NCBI RefSeq assembly: GCF_947179165.1
Contig: NC_077248.1
Span: forward strand, 7,251,256-7,315,255
Direction: 5' to 3'
DNA: 64,000 bases
Source of the DNA: Solanum dulcamara
Taxonomy: Eukaryota > Streptophyta > Magnoliopsida > Solanales > Solanaceae
The position numbers and the translations under genes were made by a program. The first letter of the stretch is position 1. Every line of letters starts with the position of its first letter. Below the pieces are notes generated by a model. That model did no database searches. It saw nothing but the letters and a program-made list of their open reading frames with translations, and was not told the DNA's origin. Below are positions 41,247 to 52,499 of this stretch, one piece after another.

Positions 41247-42419
41247 TATTGGCAACTGGAGCAGGGTCCACATAGTCATGATCATGAGTGTCTTCTAGCA
41301 CTGGACTGATAGCATCACTAAACTCAGATGATAGTTGATGTTCAGTAGTACTTGGAGGCTGCTGCTCAGATATGAACCAGTCTGAATCAGTAGTGGTTTG
41401 TGGAGATGGCAGTAAGTCTAAAGGAATGGCAGGTTCCTTGAAAGGAAATACGTGTTCCATAAAAGTGACATCTCTGCTGACAAAGAAAAGCTTGCTTTCC
41501 AAATCCAAAGTCTATAACCTTTATGCGTTTCTGAATAACCCATTAAGATAGCTTTCTTATCTTTAGGGCCAAACTTATCTAGCCTAGGCATTATTGAAGC
41601 AAAGCACAAACAGCCAAACACTCTTAGGTGATCTAACTTTGGTTCCTTTCCATACAACAACTCATATGGTGACTTACCAAACAAGACTGCACTTGGGATT
41701 TTATTGATAAGATAGGTGGCTGTTTTAATACAATGACCCCAGAATTTGATTGGGACTCCTCTTTGGAACTTTAGTGCCCTTGCAGTATTTAATATATGCC
41801 TATGTTTTCTCTCCACCACCCCATTTTGCTGGGGTGTGTGGGCACATGAACTCTGGTGAACAATACCAAGGGAAGAAAATAAATTGGAACATTTTCAGTT
41901 AAAAAATTCAGTACCATTGTCAGACCTCAGAGTTTGAATCTTAACACCAAACTGAGTATTAACCATTGTCAAGAAATTTTTAAAAATAAGATGCACTTCA
42001 CTCTTACATTGAATCAAGCATGTCCAGGTGAACCTACTAAAATCATCAACCACTGTGTCAAAGTATTGCTTCTTATCATAAGTAGGTGTCCTATATGGAC
42101 CCCAAACATCAACATGTATAAGCTGAAAAATGCAAGTGGATTTGCTATGACTATCAGGAAAAGCTATTTTACTTTGCTTAGCTATAGGACAAGTTTGACT
42201 GTCATGATGATTACTATTGTTTATATGCCCTTTGAGTACTAAGATGTATTCCATTGCCTTGAGGGATGGATGCCCAAGCCTCATGTGCCACAGATCAGTA
42301 TTATTAGTGTCTTTTATTGCTGCACCAACAACTGCACTTATTTCATCTTTGAGCAGATATAGACCTTTGTCTTCTCTACCAATCTCAATCACCCTGCCAC
42401 TGTAAAGATCTTGCAACAC
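41080..42419 (-). pseudogene. Copia integrase and linker, interrupted
   Basis: Minus-strand pieces: 42419-41895 with the zinc-binding HLWHMRLGHPSL-like region (DLWHMRLGHPSLKAMEYI), the HVDVWGPYRTPTYDKKQYF core and VDDFSRFTW. A TGA stop directly after RSDNGTEFFN follows. Then PQQNGVVERKHRHILNTARA and the core end with FGCLCFA (to about 41510). A frameshift near 41510 leads into an acidic, Pro/Ser-rich linker (41508-41080). Confidence 0.85.
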
Positions 42420-43816
42420 ACAGAAGTTAGGAAAGAAACTAACACTGCATGATTAATAAGCCTTGCAACATAGAGAAGGTTGAACTTGAAATCAGGTCCA
42501 TGTAGGACATTCTTTATTTTCAAATCTCCCAAAATAATAGTCTCTCCTGTATTGCTTATTTCAGCCTTGTTACCAGTTGGTAATTGAACTGTATTTGATC
42601 CTTGACCTCCTAACTGTTTGAAGTCATTTAACAATTCTTTACAGGAAGTGATATTGTGAGTTGCCCCTGAATCAATGATCCATTCATATACACAAGGTTG
42701 AGCCATTAAAGAAAATGTACCTGCCAGATTAGCCTTGCATTCACTTGTCCCATCTCGCCCTTTGTTATGTAGTAAATTCCTTACTTGGTCCAGTTCTTCC
42801 TCATTCAGTTCAGCATGTCCCATTCCTTGTCTAGTTTCCACCTTTTCAGCATTAGCATTGTGAGCATAAGGCCTGAAATTTCCTGTTTTGGCATTGTTAT
42901 TGTAGCTTCCTTGTCTGGAGTTGCCTGCTCCATTCTGATAGAATCCAGTTTGGTTTCCTGTTGTAATGTTCTTCCTTTTGCTTTTGAAGTCTGATTGATA
43001 TCCTACCAACCTGTAACAGTCTGCTGTTTGATGGTTTTTATAGCCACATACCTCACAAGTTGTTCCAAATGCTGGTGTCTTTTCTCTGAAACTTTGTGTC
43101 TTTCCTACCATCATTTTGAGTGGATCCTTGTTTGAATCAATTACTCCTAACACTCTTTGGCTTTCCTCTTGTACAACAGTAGCATAAGCTTGATTTACAC
43201 TAGGTGTTTCAGTTTTTAAAAGGATATCACAATGCATATGACTAAACGACTCATTCAATCCCATTAAGAACATCAAAAGTCTTTGCTGGTGCAAGTGATC
43301 TATATGAGGTTTAGCTTCAGCACACTCACATGAAGGAGATGATATTAACACATCAAATTCATCCCATAGATCTCTCATCTTAGAGTAGTGATCAGTAACA
43401 GAGTCATTACCTTATTTTAGGCTTGCAACTTCTGTCCATAGCTGATATACTCTTGTGAGGTTCGATTTGTCGAACCTTTCCTTGAAATCCTCCCAAACTC
43501 GTCTGGCATTTGATGCATACACAATCGTAGTCAACAAATTGGTTGCCACTGTGCTACTTATCCACGAAAGAACCACCGCATTGCATCTTTCCCATTGTAC
43601 TGCCAATTCATCTTTATACGAGCTTTTTACACAGGTTCCATCCACAAAACCGAATTTATTCTTTACTAACAGCGCTAATCTCATTGATCTACTCCAGAGT
43701 CCATAATTCTCTGGCCCTGTGAATTTGATTGCGATCAACGCTACACCAGGTGTATCTGATGGTTGTAGAAACAATGGATGACTGTGTGGAAGTGTTGCTA
43801 CTGTGAGCTCCGCCAT
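42389..43816 (-). pseudogene. Copia gag and protease, interrupted
   Basis: The gag starts at 43816 (MAELTVATLPHSHPLFLQPS) with the conserved FTGPENYGLWSRSMRLAL. An in-frame TAA replaces a probable glutamine codon at about 43410-43412. Beyond it come MRDLWDEFDVL, the zinc knuckle CEVCGYKNHQTADC, and the aspartic protease signature WIIDSGATHNIT. A frameshift at about 42420-42440 separates it from the integrase. Confidence 0.87.
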
Positions 43817-44196
43817 GGCTGCACTCTAGATTCAGCTAAGATGATGTAATTTTTGCGGAAATTGATCTACTTCAGTAATCGTTGCTCTGATACCATGATA
43901 AATTGCAACATAAGTAGCTGCATAATTGACTCTGTTAAGAACAATTGATCAGAGATGAAGTATGAACTCCATGAATGTAGAAGGAGAAGAAGAGAGGAGA
44001 ATTTGTTATTGATTGAATGTTATACAGAACTGATCTGCTCTAGCCCTTTTATACAATTACATACAATACACGTGATTCAATATTTCACTAACTCTTCTAA
44101 CAGCTCAGCTCCAGCTGGCATTGATTCTAACTGACTAACAGTGTAATGAGCTAACTGCTTACTAACTAACTCTTAACAGAACCTGGTCCTTCAACA

Positions 44197-44226
44197 CAGT
44201 AGTTGTTGTTGTTGTTGTATTCTCAG
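44197..44226 (+). promoter_or_regulatory. SINE TTG tail ending in a probable 3' splice site
   Basis: After the Copia target duplication the SINE tail continues as gttgttgttgttgttgtatt and ends ctcag at 44226. This forms a T-rich tract plus AG 46 bases upstream of the ACX4 ATG. If the leader exon at 38249 is real, this is its acceptor. TACTAAC and CTTAAC branch-like words lie in the LTR at 44160-44177. Confidence 0.45.
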
Positions 44227-44272
44227 CTCTGTCCCACTGTGACCCTTGATTAGTCCTATTGGACTTGTTTGA

Positions 44273-47200
44273 ATGAGGACTAACATTGATCATGCTGCAG
44301 CGAAAATGCATAGAGAGGCAAAAAGCTCCTATTTTGATATGCCAGCATTGGATGTTTCTGTTGCATTTCCACAAGCAACTCCAGCGTCCAACTTTCCTTC
44401 ATGCAGTAAGATTGACACCTGATTCCATTCTATATTTTACATATTCTATTATTAACTCGAATATACAGAGTGTTCACTCTTTTCAAGAACTCACTAAATT
44501 GCTTGATGTGCTTATTTGCATGTTGAAGCCATTCAACATTTTTGCCAGATTGCATTTCTACTAATATTTTAAGGGCGTGCTATTTCTAGAGAAAAATTAT
44601 GTGATAGGGCTACAGTTGCCTTGCACCTTAGAGGACAAAACTTAGTTGATTTCTACCCTTGATTGACTGGATATCCTTTGCTACTATCTGCTTTAAGCTG
44701 AATAGAAACACATACTTGGGATCAACATAGGAAAATATTACTTTTGTGTGCTCGTAATTCCGCCGGGTCATTGTGCTGACTGTAATTTAAACTTTACAGC
44801 TTCAGACTATTATCAGTTAGCCGATCTGTTGACTCCTGAGGAGCAAGCCATCAGAATGAAAGTGAGGGAATGCATGGAGAAAGAGATTGCTCCTATAATG
44901 ACAAAGGTATTTCTCTTGCTCTCTGTAGTTGTTGAATGTGCTGATATTTTTTTGGATTCCATTATTATAGTAGCAGCTAATATTGTGAGTAGAAAACAAA
45001 GATATATCCTTAATGCTTCAAGTCTCAAATCATCTGAGGATATGTTTACTGCTGTAGATGCGCTTAAAAGTGAACTCCTTTTTAATGTTTTTGAACAGTA
45101 TTGGGAGAAGGCAGAATTTCCTTTTGAAATCATTCCAAAAATTGGTGCTTTGCACATCGCAGGCGGCACTATCAAGGTGTTTTAAGGGCTTGACAAATTT
45201 CTATATCTAATCACTTATAGTGTCCTACGAGGAATCTACTGACTTTTTGGCTTCAGGGGTATGGTTGTCCAGGTCACTCAATAACTGGAAGTGCTGTTGC
45301 TGCAGCAGAAGTTGCCAGAGTTGATGCAAGCTGCTCTACATTCATTTTGGTGCATTCATCTTTAGCAATGCTAACTATTGGTAAGTCTTGTTATTGTTTG
45401 AAATTGCTTCTGGTATCTTTGCGTCTTTGAAATTCCGGCATGGTTGACACATTGTTTTAGGTAGAAGTATTGTGATATTTACCAGTGGTATTCGTCGGCT
45501 GTTCTTTCGATGGGAGATGTTCTTTATTTTAGATAATGAAAGCATATGATTAATACTAACTCAATGAAATAAGCTTCTCTGAGATATACATTTTATGTCG
45601 ATATGAAGTGAACTAATTACACCTTGTTGGTCTGTCAAGAATAGGGCTATGTGGGTCTGAAATGCAAAAGGAAAAATACTTGCCATCATTGGCCGAACTT
45701 GACACTATAGCTTGTTGGGTGAGAATTTTTTGTTTTGGTCATTTCTTTAGCATTTGTATCTGTGGTTACCAAATATTAGCTAGTAATTGATGCCTCTTTG
45801 GAATTAGGGTCTAACTGAGCCTGACTATGGAAGTGATGCAAGTGGATTGAAGACAACAGCCAGAAAGGTCTAGATTCTGCATTTTAACTTCAACTTTTGA
45901 TTTCTATGTTATTCCGTATTGGTTTCCATTTTAATTTGGGAAAAGGTTGCCAAATATTCTTCTGCAAAATCTGTTATTGTCCTGATTCTAAATGATAGGT
46001 TGAAGGAGGTTGGATCCTTGAAGGGCAAAAGCGTTGGATAGGAAACAGCACTTTTGCCGATATATTGGTTATTTTTGCTAGAAATACATCCACAAACCAG
46101 ATAAACGGGCAAGTTACAACATTCTGCTTCTATATGATCCTATTTAGCACCATCTTTCACCTGTTGCATTGGTAACTTAGGATCATGCAAAATATCTCGA
46201 GGTTTAGTTGATCTTCTAAGTCTGCTAATTTCTTCAGCTTTCACTAGATTGATATTTTCAGTATCAGTTTTAGACAAATGATGTGTTCAGTATCCATCTT
46301 TATACCTTCTAGTGATTGGTTTAAACTTGCTTGATACCATTATTGATATAGGAAAATGACCCTACGTCATAGTTATATAAATAAAGTGCACCTTCACTTC
46401 CATCCTACCTCTTGACCATCATAGTTTATTTCTCACAATTGGTGTTTGCCTTTGTCTCAGTTTCATAGTAAAGAAGGATGCTCCAGGATTGCAAGCTACT
46501 AAAATAGAAAACAAAATTGGTCTACGGATTGTTCAAAATGGAGACATTCTCTTAAAGAATGTTTTTGTCCCTGATGAGGATAGACTGCCTGGGGTCAATT
46601 CGTTCCAGGATACAAACAAGGTATGACCATATGGATGGGGTGTTCTATTTGCTATCGGTGTTCAATCATGATCTGTGTAGTTTGTTCATTCATCAACGTT
46701 CAGCTAAACAATTTTCATGCTGTGAGGAAAGAAAGTGACCAACAGACTAAAGTTTACACCTTTGAACAAAACAAAATATAATTACTCAGTTTTCCTTGCT
46801 TGGCCACTCTATTGCAATACATTCCACCATTTCCTCCCTTCAAATATAAAAAAAAAGTAGGAAAAGAAAAAGTCTATCTGTTTCCTCTTTCAAATTCTTA
46901 TATTTTTCTTTCTTGAGTTAATTCTTGTATGCATATCTGTGCTTACTGTTAGATGATTGATTGTATGCTCCTTCTACCTTTCCCGGTTGAATAGGTTATT
47001 TTCCATCGTCATTGGAAAACTTCATAGGCATAGTGCAGAGCTCCTTCTACTGCAGCTGTCATTTTTGTTTTATATGAATAGCTTAGTTCATTCATATTGG
47101 TGAATTGCACAATTGACATCCTCGCAGTCGGAGACCCTTTTTTTCATGCCAAAGGCCATTTTACATGTCACGAATAGTTTGTTACTAATTTTCTTTCATC

Positions 47201-48303
47201 TTGTTTCACTTTTGCTTTCATGCATTTCAGTCAGCTGTAATTGTTTCTTTTGAAGTCGTCTGTTTGCTATATGTTTGCCCCTATCTGACCTTTTATCTTG
47301 TCCTCTCTTAAAGCCGAGGGTCTTTCGGAAACAGCCGCCCTACCTTTTAAAGTGGGGGTTAGGTCTGCGTACACTCTACCCTCCCCAGACCCCACACTAT
47401 GGGATTATATTGGGTTTGTTGTTGTTGTTGTTGTTGTAGCAGAATTATTGTTTCGTTATCTTATTTTTCCCTTGAACAGGTGCTTGCTGTATCGCGTGTT
47501 ATGGTTGCATGGCAGCCTATTGGCCTTACAATGGGTGTTTATGATATGTGTCACAGGTAACAATAGATAAGCTCATCAGTCTTTGTTTATTATACAATGG
47601 TAGGTAACAATAAATAATATGAACTCTGTAGATGACTATGTTATGTCCGATTGTAAGAACTTGTACGAGCATTTTATAATCCCTTCTCTTTTGAGTTCCC
47701 GTTTCCAACCTTTTTCTGTTGGCTAAATTCTCTGTGAAACTCCAAGGTACTTGAAGGAGAGGAAGCAGTTTGGAGCACCATTAGCCGCTTTCCAGATCAA
47801 CCAACAGAAATTAGTCCAAATGTTGAGCAACATTCAAGCAATGATTCTTGTTGGTTGGCGGCTTTGCAAACTCTACGAGAGTGGTAAACTGACTCATGGT
47901 CATGCAAGCTTAGGCAAAGTAAGTCCTTTTTTACTTCAGATTTTCAAAGTTGTTACATTACATGCCCTTTTTGGACTGATCAGTAACAAATTGTGTGCGG
48001 GGTTCAGTCATGGATTACCTTGAGGGCAAGAGAGACCGTTGCTCTCGGACGAGAATTACTAGGTGGCAACGGAATCTTGGCTGACTTTCACGTCGCAAAG
48101 GTTTGTTAACAATATCCAATTTTTACTAGGTAAATCATGTTTAGGTTTCATTTTATATCTTGATCGTGTAGGCATTTTGCGATCTGGAGCCCATATATAC
48201 ATTTGAAGGTACTTACGACATCAACACGTTGGTAACGGGTAGAGAAATTACTGGTTTAGCCAGTTTCAAGCCTGCACCATCAAGGCAAAAGAGTCGTCTC
48301 TGA
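44273..48303 (+). CDS. ACX4: acyl-CoA oxidase 4, peroxisomal (short-chain)
   Basis: Flavin enzyme that oxidises short-chain acyl-CoA to trans-2-enoyl-CoA, passing electrons to oxygen to give peroxide: the first step of peroxisomal beta-oxidation. Twelve exons: 44273-44405, 44800-44906, 45099-45176, 45257-45380, 45645-45718, 45808-45867, 45999-46108, 46461-46620, 47480-47556, 47747-47918, 48008-48100 and 48172-48303. They total 1320 nt and 439 residues. Seen are [49 protein letters not shown], the flavin-binding LLGGNGI, and FEGTYDINT, whose E408 matches the catalytic base. The C-terminal SRL is a peroxisomal PTS1 signal. The chosen ATG follows an in-frame TGA directly and gives 22 residues before SSYFD-type homology, as in other ACX4 proteins. 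Intron 7 starts with GC. An RTE/SINE tail lies in intron 8. All phases agree, so the gene looks functional. Confidence 0.93.
46109..46460 (+). other. GC-AG intron of ACX4
   Basis: The donor reads AACGG|GCAAGT and the acceptor GTCTCAG|TTTC. Only this choice gives N-G-F-I-V-K in frame and matches the family sequence [15 protein letters not shown]. No GT donor nearby keeps the frame. The GCAAGT context is the usual strong form of the rare GC donor class. Confidence 0.88.
47312..47441 (+). mobile_element. RTE/SINE 3' tail in ACX4 intron 8
   Basis: It starts aaagccgagggtctttcgga, continues with ggtctgcgtacactctaccc and ccccagaccccacactatgg, and ends with six to seven TTG units at about 47417-47438. 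It is the best-preserved copy of this 3' end in the window, and only 39 bases separate its tail from the exon 9 acceptor (47479). Confidence 0.9.
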
Positions 48304-49492
48304 TAAATTTCATCTTCTTCTGTCAGGTTTGTAAGTATTCTGCTGAATAATATTCTGTTTGGGCAATTGTAACTCTAGACTACTTTTACCACCTATTGTA
48401 ATAATAATACCAACTTATAATAAAATTTGAATATATAACACCTTGGAGGTGGCCGGTGAATAGTCTTGAACTTCTGACCGCGCTATTTCAAATTTAGTAA
48501 TTTTTGATTTTTGATTTTGAAGATTTGACACAGCAATCCTAGATTTTTGAGGAAAGGAAGATGCATGCATGAAAAACCGCTAACCAAACGTTCTATACAT
48601 GGATAGACATCCTTCTAGTATACATGATAAATTTATGGATATATGACACACTGTTCACCTAAATTAGCCTACCTTTTGAGATTAGAGAGATTGTATCCAA
48701 TAGATTATAGACCGACCATAAGGAAAAGCGTATTAAAATAAATTATTTTTTTAAATCGAAAACAAAGAAATTATGACAAAATACTATTAAAAACATGACC
48801 AAGTATAATTCTAAAAAAAGAGCAGTAACTACAATAAAATAGTGTGATAATCAAAGTAAAGAAGACAATAGGTAGCAAGATAACACACTATTATCTACTA
48901 ATTTTTTATGTTAATCTGTATTTTCTAAGACCTTTTATTTAAGATCATATTCTTGATAAACTGCAAATACATAGTGTCCTGTTTTTAGCTAATTACTTCT
49001 CTCCTATACTGCTTAGCGTATCTCTCTTAAAATTATTCATAAACATATCTAAATTATTTCAATCCTTTTCAAAACTTGTCCTCCCTGAAAGGCATTTTTC
49101 CTTTATCCCGGTTACTTTGGAACGTAGGGAGTAATTGATAGTGTCTATCTAAACGTAAGGGTGTGTATCTTCTCGTAAACGACGAAGTGACCAACACGAT
49201 AAAACCAATAGAACACAGCCAAATAAGCAAAGCAAATGTGCGATGAGGTCCTACACTAGGAAATGCGTCACGCTAAAATATTCCCAAACGTTTTTTCACG
49301 CTACTTATTTATTACACAAACTTTGGCTTCCTATATGAAAAAATTTCAAACTAACGTCTCGTTCAGATTCCCTGAAAATATGATCATTCAAAAGTGAATT
49401 ATTTTGACAATTCCAACATGCACAAAACAAACACATTTTTGAAGATTTCGAACTACAACATGGTCTCAAAAGCAAATAAACTTGCTAATTAA
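48304..49492. other. intergenic between ACX4 and the DOG1 gene
   Basis: The first 100-150 bases are probably ACX4 3' untranslated sequence. A possible degenerate LINE tail lies near 48660-48720 (gagattgtatccaatagatt). The two genes converge here (plus then minus), so both 3' ends fall in this interval. I see nothing else. Confidence 0.45.
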
Positions 49493-50370
49493 TTAGCAAC
49501 CATTTGAATTCTCATTATCCTGTTGCTGTTGCCTCTCAGCTTCTCTTTGCATTCCCATCATCCTAACCCTCAATTGTAGTTGAGCTGCAGCACTCAAAAA
49601 CTTCAAACATTGCAAAGGATTAAGTAATCCCACAACTCTTTCAGCTGTTGTTGTCCTTAACCTATCAGCATCCATCACCACATTCTCTAGAGCCGTCTTC
49701 AATAGGTCTATATTTTCATCCACCTCTTCGTTTATATTATCAGTGTATATAACTTGCATTCCTACTCGATGTGCTAGTTCCACCAACGGTGGTGCCGCCA
49801 CGCTCTCTTGAATATTCGCCAGCTCTTCCGTTAGGGACCTTTCTTGAAACTTCGCTTCGTGTCTCAGCCAGTTGATACTCTCAACTTGATGCTCATTCAA
49901 ATCCTTAATCGATTCAGTTACCTGTTCATAGTATTTTAAGTATCGAAATTAATTTTATAAATAAACAATTAATTAGTTTATATATTTGGATAAAAATATT
50001 AAAACTGATGATAGATCAGTTAAATATTTAGACGATCACATAATTTAATCGTTACCAGATTGAACGCTAAGCCGGGATTGAACCCGGTGATCCATAAGAT
50101 GCTTCTTTCGAGGGGAGAGAACCAAGTAGGTGAAAAGACTCGTAAAACATTCCTATGAGTCATTCTTGATTTTTCTTCATAATATTCTTGATAATGAGCT
50201 ACAACTCTAGAAATGAGGTCTTTTATATCACTTTCTTGGGCTTCTTCATCAAAAGTCTCTTGTGCTACAATTAGTTCATTTAGGTATTGTTCTTGCCTAA
50301 TTAGCCAACTTTCTAGAAACACCTCAAAGGAATTATCATCATGGCTACTTCTATATGATCCTCCTGCCAT
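49493..50370 (-). CDS. DOG1-domain protein
   Basis: Two minus-strand exons, 50370-50056 and 49921-49493, joined through a GT-AG intron. They give 247 residues, the usual length for the plant-specific DOG1 family. The N-terminal part FEVFLESWLIRQEQYLNELI is the typical start of the DOG1 domain (about residues 14-35). It is followed by a helical acidic segment, then SPTWFSPLERSILWITGFNPGLAF, which matches the family signature. The C-terminal half has LAHRVGM and LRTTTAERVVGLLNPLQCLKFLSAAAQLQLRVR, also typical, and a Gln-rich tail. Family members include the seed-dormancy regulator DOG1, DOG1-like proteins, INP1 of pollen, and the C-terminal domain of TGA bZIP factors. No bZIP region is present, so it is not a TGA factor. 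A TATA box (tttataaatag, minus strand) lies at 50431-50441. I cannot name the exact orthologue. Confidence 0.88.
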
Positions 50371-51559
50371 AATTTGATTAATCTTCTTCTTTTAGAAAGA
50401 AGAGAAGTTGAGATGGAGAGAGATTGTGCTTCTATTTATAAAGGGGAGGAAAAAAGAGGTGTTGGGAACTTGCAACTGATTTTTTTTTTTTTTTTAATAA
50501 CGGTGTAATGGGAAAGGGGATTACGGTGGGAAATCGATGTTTTTCATAGACAATCAACTGAATTATTAAATTATTAAATTTTTAAATTTGTAGTTGAAAG
50601 GTCAAAAATCTTTTTTTTAAGGTATTTGGTAAGGTTTTTTTTATAGAGAAAATAAGTATTTTTCGAGAGTAATAAATATTATTTTTCAGAAGTTAAAAAA
50701 AAACTTTTCTTTTAAAGAGTATTAAACACTGTCCTTTTTAAAAATTTATTCATCAAACACAAATTATTTTTCATCAAAAATATATTTTTAATTTTTTTAA
50801 AAAAAATAAGTTAATTTAAAGAAATTTAGCCAATAGAACCGAAATGGATGTTTTTGAACAAAAAAAAAAGTTATAGAATCTTTGTTTTTGTTCATCATCT
50901 TGGTTTTACTTGGTGAGAAAAGATTCTATGGATGCTTGAAGAATAAGGGTGTTAATTATTAAGTATTTATTAAACAAGTAAAGTAATTTGCCCTATTTAG
51001 TTGTCCACCATTATACTAAAAATCTTTATTTCAAAATAATTATTAATTTAAATAATTTAGAAAAAATTAATTATATTTTTTAACTTTATTTTTAACATTA
51101 ATTATATAAATAAAAATTAAATTATTAATAAAAAATATATTTATCAAATAATATTTTAAATTGATTTTTTTAAAAAAATGATGTCAAATTTTATCATTAC
51201 AATTAAAAAGGGATAGAGAGAGGAGATAGCAATGAAACTTAGATACATGTTGAGCCACTTGTCACTCCAACTTGGCTTAATGAGAAGTGAAAGATCATAA
51301 TTAGAAAGGTTAAGAAAAGAGTAGCCAATGATATATTAACACGTCATGGACTAATCTGCATGAGGGCGGTGGCCGGAGTTAAAATCGGTGGGTTTTGTCG
51401 TATAGTGAGACAAGAGTCATTATGTGTAGCCATGAAGACGAAGGTTCTTGTCACCGCGACGTGGATCAATAGTTCACCTCCTAAAATTTAATATTATCCG
51501 ATAGTGGTGGAATCAAAAATTTAACGTATTTTTAATTTTCTTTGTAATTGTATCAAAAG
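50371..51559. other. DOG1-gene upstream region and intergenic DNA
   Basis: The first 70 bases hold the minus-strand TATA box and GA-rich leader of the DOG1-domain gene. Beyond about 50450 the sequence is AT-rich with many homopolymer runs and no gene. A stretch at about 51411-51500 (gtcaccgcgacgtggatcaa) has a diverged copy at 53170-53230. Confidence 0.45.
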
Positions 51560-52491
51560 CAGGAGTGATGAATGGTTGGATTGAGCCAAAATAGATTGGA
51601 TTACAATCCATTCATACAAAATATGAGTAAATATAGATTTGGTCAAATATGATTTCGATAAATATCATCTAAATCACTTTAATCTTATAAAGTCAAAAAA
51701 AAATTAAATCAAAGCAAAATTGTTATTGCTCTAACCTATACAATCCTCAACCCACCCCAAAATTATTATTTTTTAAATAATTAATTTTTCATATAAAATT
51801 AAAATTTAATTTTTCTTCTACCTCGTAACCCCCACCTCCACCCCCACCCCCACGCCTCACCCACACACCCACCAACTAATTTTTATGCCCACCCCGATCT
51901 CCATCACCCTAATTTTTTTTAAAAAATTCCCCCCCCCCACTCCGACCCCCTACCACCCACCCCCACCACAAATTTTTTAAAATTAAAATAATTTCACTAA
52001 AAAATAATTTTTTTTTGACCCTCTCTCCACCCCAAAATCTAAAAAAAAAATTAAATTTTTGCCCACCCCCGGCCATCACCCTACCCCCACCCCACCCCAC
52101 CCCATTTTTTAAAAAAAAAATTCAAAAAGAAAATTTGTTTGTCCCCCTCCCACCAACCCCGCACCTGGATCCCCTACCCAATTCACCCCCCCCCCCCAAA
52201 AAAAAAAAAAATTAAAAAAATTTCTTAAAATTTTCAAAAAATACCACCCACCCCATTTTTCTTTTTTTAAAAAATATAAAAAACATTTTTAGTGCAATTA
52301 GAAATTTTTATTATAAGTGGGAGATCTAAAAGTTTAGATATCCATACTTTACCCACTTTATCCATATTTATATGAGTTTTTGAAATAGGTCAATTTATAT
52401 TTATCCATTTAAAAAATATGAGTGATCTATTTAAATAAATATGAACTAAATAGATTTATTTTACTTAAATGAGCTGAAATTGTCACCCTTA
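51560..52491. mobile_element. probable non-autonomous hAT element carrying C-rich DNA
   Basis: The left end caggagtgatgaatgg and the right end, ending gaaattgtcaccctta, resemble each other in inverse orientation over the outer bases only. Flanking octamers atcaaaag (51552-51559) and atcaagag (52492-52499) agree at seven of eight positions, as expected for a hAT target duplication. The centre is the C-rich tract at 51820-52260. The assignment rests on weak terminal similarity. Confidence 0.45.
51820..52262. repeat. C-rich degenerate tandem repeat, G-quadruplex-capable on minus strand
   Basis: About four irregular units alternate C-rich blocks (such as ccccacccc) with T/A runs (ttttttaaaaaa). 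At 52084-52103 the plus strand has four C runs of 4-5 separated by single A bases, so the minus strand carries GGGG-T-GGGG-T-GGGG-T-GGGGG, a canonical quadruplex motif. A run of about 12 C lies near 52186-52197. Open frames here come from composition only. Confidence 0.85.
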
Positions 52492-52499
52492 ATCAAGAG

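Larger units (their letters stand above)
38897..44196 (-). mobile_element. nearly full-length Copia retrotransposon, mutated
   Basis: A 5300-bp element reading on the minus strand. The LTRs are 43896-44196 (5' LTR) and 38897-39202 (3' LTR), with TG...CA ends. The primer-binding site TGGTATCAGAGC directly follows the 5' LTR on the minus strand, and a polypurine tract (ttgagggggcg) precedes the 3' LTR. The target duplication cagta is perfect at 38892-38896 and 44197-44201. By eye the LTRs differ by about eight substitutions and three small indels over 300 bp, indicating a fairly recent insertion. All coding domains are present but carry stops, frameshifts and a 233-bp tandem duplication. Confidence 0.93.

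Noticed and set aside
44748..45185. Single 145-codon gene
   Set aside because: It is read-through of ACX4 exons 2 and 3 and the intron between them.
47298..47570. 90-codon open frame
   Set aside because: It runs through a SINE tail and ACX4 exon 9 in the wrong frame.
51909..52215. Pro- or Gly-rich proteins
   Set aside because: They result from C-rich repeats on both strands.
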